From positions 37,040,488-37,104,487 of the forward strand of contig OX381721.1 of NCBI GenBank assembly GCA_947462335.1: DNA of 64,000 bases, given 5' to 3'. The position numbers were made by a program, and so were the translations under genes. This document shows positions 56,835 to 64,000 of this stretch, piece by piece (the stretch's first letter is position 1; every line of letters begins with the position of its first letter). Source of the stretch: Harmothoe impar (taxonomy: Eukaryota > Annelida > Polychaeta > Phyllodocida > Polynoidae). The notes under the pieces are model-generated. The model was not told the origin of the DNA, did not search any database, and worked only from the letters and a program-made list of their open reading frames with translations.

Positions 56835-57234
56835 TTTAAAGATACATTACCACCTAAATCGACCCAAAATCAAGTTATGAAATAAACCCAATATAGACTT
56901 CCATTCGTCATTCCTTATCAACTGATAGGCCCCCTTATCAGAGGAAATCCATTTTTTATGAAATCCAGATGAAATACTGATTGGAGGGCTCTCTGATAGA
57001 TCTATGAATTCACTGTGAGAACTCATGTGTTTTGATTGTTCATAATGCACCCCTAGCTGATTCTCATTTGTGTTGGCGGACAGCTATTCATTTGGGACAA
57101 GATATTGTATTTTTATCATGCTAAATGATGAATGAGAGCCTCCAATGTTTACACATAGGTAAGCAGTTATACATAGCATGTAATCGGCCCAAATGAGAAA
57201 ACTCCCTGAAATTAGCTGATAGTGTAACTTTAAT
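56835..57234 (+). mobile_element. Family I element, copy 2
   Basis: TTTAAAGATACATTACCACC left, TGATAGTGTAACTTTAA right. Same orientation as copy 1. A short further piece of this end is at 58808-58862. Confidence 0.85.
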
Positions 57235-57978
57235 CCAAAGACATTACTCAGTGCAGACAGTGAGGCTAAATTCATAACATAGGGTGCCAGCCACAGTAGA
57301 AACAGTCCATGAAAAGGTATTACATCCAAAGATATTTAATCCTTACATAAATTCTTTATAGTAGTCGAAGTGAAATTCAAATGTTGCACTTAAATATAAT
57401 AATGTGTGTGATGGGGAAAACTGTCTAGCATCAAATGATGATTAGATATTATATAGATATCAAGTTATGCCCAGCCGATTTCAAATATGGCAGCAACTGC
57501 AGACCAGCTTTCTCTTCAACATCAGGGATCTACACAAGTAGTGGAGGGTGGAGGTGGTAGGGCTGTTTGGGAGATGAGAGTAGACCGTGACTAGCGGGTG
57601 GTGCTGAGGAGGTGCTGGTAGGTAGTGTAAAGCAAAGGGGGGGGGGGGCTGGTAGGAAGTAGATGAGAGGGAAGGCCTGAAGCAGGCAGTGAAGGAGCAA
57701 CAGTGTGGGGGATGGGGCTGCGTCCAAGCGGACAGGGAATTAGATAAGGGCCCTGTTAAGGTGCCTGTCAAGTCTCGCGTTATCAGCGAGAGTCTTCTCA
57801 AGTGGCCGGGTCATCTGTGCATTACTTTACTGACATGCTCCAGACAATATCTTTATTATTTTTTTGGACAATATGCCTATATATACAGCATGTAATAAAT
57901 AATTCTTGAGATATTGAATAATAATATTTTCTTCAGTTACAGATGAAAGCATCACATGGCTTTGTACCATGTAATTCT
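57235..57978. other. Unannotated interval
   Basis: Includes a G-run at 57637 and a GT/GA-rich stretch. The 106-codon minus ORF (57481-57801) is low-complexity, without a domain. Confidence 0.4.
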
Positions 57979-58022
57979 TTGTAATAAATGAGTCTCGTTT
58001 AGAGCTCACTAAAACGAAAAAA
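57979..58022 (+). mobile_element. Retroposon-like 3' end with A-rich tail, copy 2
   Basis: TTTGTAATAAATGAGTCTCG, TTTAGAGCTCACTAAAACG and an A-run match the end at 19494-19551. Confidence 0.4.
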
Positions 58023-58807
58023 TAGTTCATGAAGTTACTTTCACAGAATTCCCAGTACCACAGACACAGACTCTAGTGTAGATGGCGTTTTAATTACAAG
58101 CCAGCACTGAGACATCCAATCACCAAAATGGCCCTCAGTAAGTCGAGGAGGCGGCTCAGGCAAAGCAACATTCTGAGTCAGTCATAAACCGAGGAATTCT
58201 TCTTTGAGAGGTCCTAGTCTGTACCATGGGTTTCACTCTCCAATCATAATGTTAGGGCTAGACATAAACCTGCTGCATGAATTATCATACATCACCTGCT
58301 ACTGCTAGATATGGCTGTCTGTGTACAGAGAGGTATTCACCTCAGGTGGTGCCACCTCTCAGTAGAGGATGTCAATGTGGGTCTAAGAGGCGGGTCTGTG
58401 TGGGCGGTCAGACTGGACAGTGGGGCTGGGGAGTAAAAAGGGTGGTTAGTAAGAGATTAAACTCTCATTTAGTTAAACTCTCATTTAGTTAAAACATGTG
58501 GAGTATAAACCCAGAGTGACACACCGGATCTAGCTAAGCCAAATTTGATGATCAAATGATTGCTTGGACATATCTAGAGGTTGCAGACTTAACATGAATA
58601 ATTGATGAGGAAGTTCTATGCAGATATTTAGTGTCATACTATTCGATGCATACTCAAGATACTTCATAGCATTACTTATCTGTGAAACGGGTGTGTTTCA
58701 TCTTACAATACTTTACCTAACTAAACATGGGATATTCTATGTAAATTAAAAATGTAATTGTTCACTCCACTACAGCTCATTACACTAGCAAAACACCACA
58801 ATATTCC
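58023..58807. other. Unannotated interval
   Basis: No gene or repeat recognised. Confidence 0.4.
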
Positions 58808-58862
58808 TTTAAAGATACATCACCACCTAAATCGACCCAAGATCAAGTCATTGATCTTGTGT
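58808..58862 (+). mobile_element. Family I left-end fragment
   Basis: TTTAAAGATACATCACCACC, TAAATCGACCCAAGATCAAG, then divergent. Confidence 0.7.
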
Positions 58863-59196
58863 CATTGTGACCTACCCGGATTCTACCCAGTTGCAAACGT
58901 TCAATTCACATGTTATGTTTGATATAAATAATGTGGAATTACACAGAATATGACACAGTCAAAAGCTGTTCACATCTTCTCGTGCCAGATACGTGCACAA
59001 TTCTCACATGGATCGCGAGTTGTGACTCAAGAACCGCACAAGTTCTGGCCGAGATCTTCTTTGCAGGGTATAGTGCAAATGTTTTAATATAATGGTGAAT
59101 GATAATCTGAAGAGTGGTTTGATGGTAGTGTCATTGTTTTGTCATCAGCCGACTGAGGTGAGTAGTGTATGTATGCTGCCCTCTTTGTGCCCTTAC

Positions 59197-59322
59197 GGTA
59201 GACAGGCCAATCACACCCCTCCCTTCATTACCAGTAAGTACGGCACCCAGCCTCATAATGACAAGCAGCACACCACCACCAGCTACCAGCAGCAGGCTGC
59301 TTTCCCACCTCCAGCACTCTGA
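59197..59322 (+). pseudogene. Candidate terminal exon, copy 2
   Basis: Same 41-codon frame and TGA as 52287-52412, with GRQANHTPPFITSKYGTQPH at its start. The acceptor AG of copy 1 is TTACGG here, so the same splice site is lost. The frame instead runs open upstream to an ATG at 59092. The near-identity of the last 95 bp with copy 1 may reflect selection, gene conversion or recent copying. Function is uncertain; I list it as a pseudogene because of the lost acceptor. Confidence 0.4.
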
Positions 59323-60019
59323 GAACGGAGAGTTAAATGAGGCTAAAGGTGTAACACAGTGAAACATGTGCTTTTCAACAGTATTCAAGAATTAGATATT
59401 CACAACTGGGGAATTTCAGGAATGGTTATAATTCACCCCACTAAATAAACATGTTTGTTATAATATATTTGTAGTGCAACAGTCTTCAGGTAGACAGAGG
59501 ATTGAATTGTTTAAGAGCTGGGTATTCAAATGAATTCCCCCGTGTTAAAGAAGGATGCTGAAGAGGGTATTAAGTACTAACATTAACATCTCAGATAAGG
59601 CCACTTTAAAGAAAATTGTTTCTCATCACTCGGCAGTGATGAAAATGACGAGGGTGTTTTTTTTTTGTTTTGTTTTTCTTCTTGGGGGCTAAAATATATA
59701 GGGAGATTAAGACTTTTTTGTGTGCGATTTTCACATTTTAGTAGTTGAGAGTTTATTGATCGATTGAAAGTTATTGCTAGCTCTCTCCATTATTGACAGT
59801 ATAAGCTTTAATTTGATACCAAATAGGCCAATATTTGTCCACTTTTTGACAGATCTTTCATTAAAAAAATTCTCTGAATCACATTTTCATGATGCGTGCG
59901 GTGATGAGAAACAACCTTTTTCTTTTTGAGTGGCCTTAGATAAAGCTGGATGCAGTGCTACATGTAACATTTCATTCCTGTTCATAATCGAAATAGATTA
60001 GACCAAACGTATTAACTAT

Positions 60020-60376
60020 ACTGATATTCCTAGGCTCCCTATACGCCCAACCTCTCAGTCACTAGTACCTAACCTAGTTAGTCATTTTTTGACTCCCTAT
60101 ACGACCAACCTAGATTAGTTATTATTGTCAGGTTGGTCAATACTGACCAACCCACCTTGGTCTTTTTATTTCCAGGGGAGCCACTGAGTGATGATCACAG
60201 GTGGCCCCAACTAGTGGTATACAAATACAACACACCAATGATGAACCTAGGTTAGCCACTACTGACTGACCTTTTGGTCATTTTTGAATATAACTTTGCC
60301 ATTGTGACTAACACTCATATGACCAACCTAGGTTTGTCTCTACTGACTAACCCTTTCAACCTATGGATTTTCAGTG
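60020..60376 (+). mobile_element. Family C element, copy 6
   Basis: Full length, ACTGATATTCCTAGGCTCCC ... GGATTTTCAGTG. It interrupts the block 2 sequence; block 1 has the unoccupied equivalent CATTAACTCCTGCAGGGACC. Confidence 0.9.
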
Positions 60377-60965
60377 TGCTCACCCTACAGAGACCCAAAA
60401 CCTCCAGACAAACACAATCATTCATCCTTAAGCATTTATACTGTTGTTAATCGCCCAGGTATATTTGTGTCTGTTGTTGCTCAGTGTCTTTTTGCTCAGT
60501 GTCTTTTTACAATGGGAATACGATGTAATCCCTCAGGAAATCATGATGATTCCGTTTTGTAAAGCAATGAATGTTGTTTTTTTGCCAGTCTACTTTTAGT
60601 GTTTACAGTGATTTTTTTCTGTTACAGGTAGTTATTACTTTATGTGAGTTTGTTTTATTCAGGACGATATTGTAATTCATTACCAATAAAAGCAGATAAA
60701 AAGTAATCCCTGATTTCCAAGGACCATCAGCTGAGTGGGGTGAATTACTGGGACATCGTCAATGAAATGGGGAGCTTCACAACATATTTCTTAAAGCAGG
60801 TTTATTTTCTGCCTTCCAGGAAGAATAGCAAATAATATAGCTCTTCTTCTGGGTTAATTCGGTTGGCTTTGCCAGATGATTTGTGGTAGAAATAAGCACA
60901 ATCACCCTAAAAGGATGGCCTCTTTAATTTGTAAGGTGATTCACCATCATGAATTTCCTACACAG

Positions 60966-61060
60966 TCCTGGCTACTCACCAGTGCTGTACCTGTGCATCA
61001 TGCGGACCCTTAGGGAGTGTTGGGACAACATCATTAATGAATGCAGCACTGGTGGGTTAT
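60966..61060. mobile_element. Family A-like scrap shared by both duplication blocks
   Basis: GGCTACTCACCAGTGCTGTA, CCTGTGCATCATGCGGACCC and GAATGCAGCACTGGTGGGTT. The counterpart is at about 54575-54660, so this insertion predates the duplication. Confidence 0.6.
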
Positions 61061-61276
61061 TGATCATTTCTGCCCTTCAGAGAGTGGATAAAAACTATAT
61101 GTAGACAGCATGTGCCATAATACACCTATATGTCTCTACAGTTACTGTCATAGACTCCACAAAGCAGCCTGTCCTGTCTGCACATTGGTATTCTACCAGG
61201 GGCTGATACAGTGACAGGAGCACTGACAATGTACTGTACCAACCATGCATACATGTGTACATATGTAAGTATTAGT

Positions 61277-61595
61277 TAGGCCAACAAAAAAGAAGGTGTG
61301 TTTCAGGTTACATGGTCTAAAAATCTAGGAAAGGTAGATCGGATTTTTTTCTTTTTTCTTTTTTTTCTTTTTCACTTTAGCCTGAAAAGTACCCAGAAGT
61401 TGACTCAAGAACTACAATGCCGGCTCACCGATGACCGCCTTGACTCCAGAACTATCAGATCGACCCTTAAATAGCACCAAAATGACCCAAAATATAAATA
61501 TTTTTTCAAAATTGCATGACAATTTTTAGGTTTGGCCCTGTTTTGCTAGGTAGGGTCGGGTAACCTGAAACAAACCTTTTTTTTTATTTGGCCTT
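61277..61595. mobile_element. Family G MITE, copy 3
   Basis: GGCCAACAAAAAAGAAGGTG, TGTTTCAGGTTAC left; GTAACCTGAAACAAACC, a T-run and GGCC right. Confidence 0.85.
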
Positions 61596-61778
61596 ATTGG
61601 ACGAGCACCAAGCTCTAGGCAAAATACAGTAAAGGGAGGCGTATAAAAGAGGTGTGAAATGCTTTGTTCCCCGTGCCGGCTTCGGTATAAGGGTTCCTAT
61701 AATGTGTTTCAATATATCTTACATGGAACCTCTTGCATAGAATTTTTACAGTTTAGCCAGGGTGCATTAGACCAAAGG

Positions 61779-61781
<3 letters not shown>

Positions 61782-61849
<68 letters not shown>
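61782..61849. repeat. (AT)n microsatellite
   Basis: About 33 AT units. Confidence 0.98.
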
Positions 61850-61852
<3 letters not shown>

Positions 61853-62325
61853 TTATTAAACATATATTCATTAAACATTCTTGTGAAGTCTAGGTGATGA
61901 AATATCATACTAGGTATGTGTTCAAACATGATAGGTCTACAAAACCTTACCAGAATCCCTAACACCTCCCAATAGATCAAATCTGGGCATTTGTGAAATA
62001 GATACCGGTTCATGATATGAAATTAAATGCCGAAGGGGCCAAGTTGTATGTTGTCATGAGGCATTGACGCAGCCATTAGGTTTGCCATAATTGCAAACCT
62101 TCAACCATAAATGTCAAGTACCTATTCACCATAAGTGCGTAACTGCATTCCTTTGAGATCTTAGGTTTCAAGGAACCTATTCTCTCTCTCATATAACGAG
62201 ACCTGCATTCTGTTGAATCTCCTGCCTTTGAGATATTAGGGCTAATTACAAGCCACAATTCCCTCCATGTTCTGTGGGATTCTGCTTGTGGTAATGGCAC
62301 ACTCATTCATATAGCACTGTTTAGC
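61850..62325. other. Unannotated interval
   Basis: Contains CTGCATTC..TTTGAGAT twice (62143, 62208; direct repeat of about 20 bp). No gene recognised. Confidence 0.4.
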
Positions 62326-62548
62326 TATTTAAAGACAGAATAATGCCTTAATACATCATGCCCTTGTCATGATCCATGAATGAAGCCCTAGAGAGCAACA
62401 TCAAGTGCTGCATCAAGCATCATGCTGACACTCCTGAAAGCTTGGTATGAATCCTCATTGTTGCACTGGTGAGTAAGTCACCCGAGTTGCATCGGCGTAC
62501 CGATTGACTAATATTATCTTTAAGAGACATGCAGTCCTTAAAGAGTTC
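62326..62548 (-). mobile_element. Family A copy, decayed
   Basis: TATTTAAAGACAGAATAATG ... GACATGCAGTCCTTAAAGAG. Both hairpins are damaged. Confidence 0.75.
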
Positions 62549-62792
62549 ATGTTTTTCTCCTAGTAACATTGCATATGTGTACCTCTCATCATCTATACGG
62601 TGACTCTGTGTTTAATTTCTCTGATCTTCATCTCTCTCATCCTAATGAGTATCAATTAATTCAGTAGTTAACTCGATAGGTCTTGATCAGTGAGGGTGTG
62701 GCCTTTCTGCTTCAAAGCGCTACCTTGTTTGTCATTGTTTACACATGCATTACGGGTGAGCCGTGTTCTGTAATTCACCAACAAAGGCGGCC

Positions 62793-63044
62793 ACACACAA
62801 AAAGTAAACTTGTCTCCAGACTCTTCCAAGTGACGGTCATAAAATTGAGTCAAAAACTTGTCGAAGCAGGTCTTCTCGCTGGAGATAGAAGACCCACTTG
62901 GCATGTGCCAGCCAAAAACTTAACATTTGCCAGCTCCAGGTTCTATTTGCAGGATGTTAACCTGATAGGTTAGGCAACTTTTGACTCGTTTATTTTATGA
63001 TAGTCACTTCGACGAGTCTGGAGACAACTTTAATTTTTCAGTGC
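62793..63044 (-). mobile_element. Family Q long-TIR element, copy 2
   Basis: Reverse orientation relative to 4692-4954. Internal TGGCATGTGCCAGCCAAAAA and GAAGACCCACTTGG match. One TIR has a small deletion (CATAAAATTGAGTCAAAAAC). Confidence 0.85.
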
Positions 63045-63984
63045 AGTGCCCTGTCTGTTGTATACTTGTATACATCAACTCTGCAGGCAACTCATGTTTA
63101 ACCTGTGCAGTCATCATTTAGTTATATTAGAGATAAGTTTTATTTTTAGATATAAAATCAGACTAATTTGTCATAATGCATCAACAGTTCTTCGACCAAT
63201 AGACTGCCTACTGTCCCCATCTATGGCAATACAAAGGGGCGAGGGGAGGAGTGAGGGGTAAGAGGAGGGAGAGGAGTACCCTCTATTATACAGGCTTGGA
63301 GCAAGTCTAATTCACCAATGACTTTACAATTAAATATCAAATGGTAAAACAATGCATTTATCATTTGGCAAGCTGAGTATGAACCAATGGACATGTCGAG
63401 ATTAACATTTCATTGGCTCAAGTAGCTCGAGTGGTTCGATTTAAAAGACCACAGATGTAATATCGTACCCCTCATCATGGAAACCATAATTATATCAGTA
63501 AACTGAAAACTGAATTGTAGTTCTCAAATTTAAATACATTTAGCTCTCCTATCTATCTGTAATTTGTATTTTATAATGAAACAAGTATAGAGTCTATACC
63601 GACTCTAAAAGTACACTTCATTTCAATATGTCCCCATCCACACACCCGCCCCCCCCCCAACACACTTAGCTGTGCACTAGATACCCTTGTATGCACACGG
63701 AGTATAGAGCCCAGTGTATTTCATCTCCCTTATCCTATCCACGGTCTCTTAGTTCTCTTAATTATTGGAATCTCTGTGTAAGGTGGGTTACCATGGCAAC
63801 AGGACGCATGCGGCATAATGTATGAGCAGCAATTCACAGATAATAGCAGACAAGAAGGACTTGAACTGAAACCGAGTCCCGGCCCACACAAGGTGATGGT
63901 CCTGGGAACATCTTAAGCATATCTTACTCCAGCAAATGCCATTTAACGCAACCTTTTCAGGACACTTTCATGGCATTAATGAAC
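63045..63984. other. Unannotated interval
   Basis: Non-coding; a GA-rich stretch at 63236-63275 and a C-run at 63648. No gene recognised. Confidence 0.4.
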
Positions 63985-64000
63985 TTAACACTTTAAGGAC
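63985..64000. mobile_element. Start of another family A copy, cut by the window edge
   Basis: TTAACACTTTAAGGAC is the TTAA plus the first 12 bases of the family A terminus, with one change. Confidence 0.6.

Larger units (their letters stand above)
59162..61253 (+). repeat. Diverged segmental duplication, block 2
   Basis: Paralogue of 52262-54870. It contains family C copy 6, absent from block 1, and lacks the fold-back element and the 53.1-kb family A copy found there. Confidence 0.85.

Overview
The window looks like non-coding nuclear DNA from a large metazoan genome. I see no bacterial, phage or organelle gene layout. There is no long intact gene, no rRNA, no complete tRNA and no CRISPR. 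The few coding-like stretches are short and bounded by splice-type sites (AG acceptors, GTGAGT or GTAAGT donors). Most of the sequence is MITE-like inverted-repeat elements, minisatellites, microsatellites and recent duplications. A marine invertebrate fits; amphioxus-like is my guess and is unverified.

Layout. 0-7 kb: a 10-bp tandem repeat, a long inverted repeat, the C-terminal scrap of a non-LTR reverse transcriptase (1234-1515), a near-perfect hairpin (1855-1953), a 26-bp minisatellite, a long-TIR element and a 1.8-kb array of 50-bp units (4955-6770). 7-16 kb: terminal-inverted-repeat elements, including four copies of a CACTG...CAGTG element (family C). One copy is split by a 0.9-kb insertion that carries an exon-like sequence with a strong donor. 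16-20 kb: a compound microsatellite, a possible Ty3/gypsy Pol scrap (minus strand) and a GC-rich promoter-like patch (17560-17860) with ETS, YY1 and nuclear-receptor half-sites. 20-26 kb: a dense cluster of family A, a two-hairpin element flanked by TTAA (piggyBac-like MITE, my inference). 28.2-34.3 kb: a head-to-tail duplication of about 3.0-3.1 kb made almost wholly of repeats. 35.8-36.3 kb: a 28-bp minisatellite running straight into a coding-like exon candidate. 36.3-51 kb: mostly unrecognised sequence with scattered elements. 51.3-52.0 kb: a 9-bp array that creates long artefactual reading frames. 52.2-54.9 and 59.1-61.3 kb: two diverged copies of one segment, each holding a nearly identical short coding-like block ending in a stop. 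61-64 kb: further elements.

Repeat families, named here for cross-reference. A: TTAA-flanked, TIR CCCTTTAAGGACGG, two internal hairpins, about 250 bp, roughly 28 full or partial copies. B: TIR GGCTGTGTCTCACGAACTTG, about 260-310 bp. C: CACTG...CAGTG, about 355 bp. D: TIR TACCGTATTCGACGTAATAA. E: TIR TACCGTAAAACCTCGC. F: about 365 bp, CTGCCGG-rich. G: TIR GGCCAAAAAAGGTGTGTTTC. H: about 380 bp, GGGTCCCACTAAGCAATG end. I: about 400 bp, TTAAAGATACATTACCACC. J: AGGGAGTGGTCATTTTTTAA with C/G tracts. Q: TIRs of about 58 bp.

If a host gene crosses the window, the candidate exons at 36.1 kb and 52.3 kb (both + strand) are the best evidence. I cannot name the protein, nor show that they belong to one gene. 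I found no convincing new functional system. The most notable observations are the duplicated coding-like block, the long, variable target duplications of family C and the dense two-hairpin piggyBac-like family.
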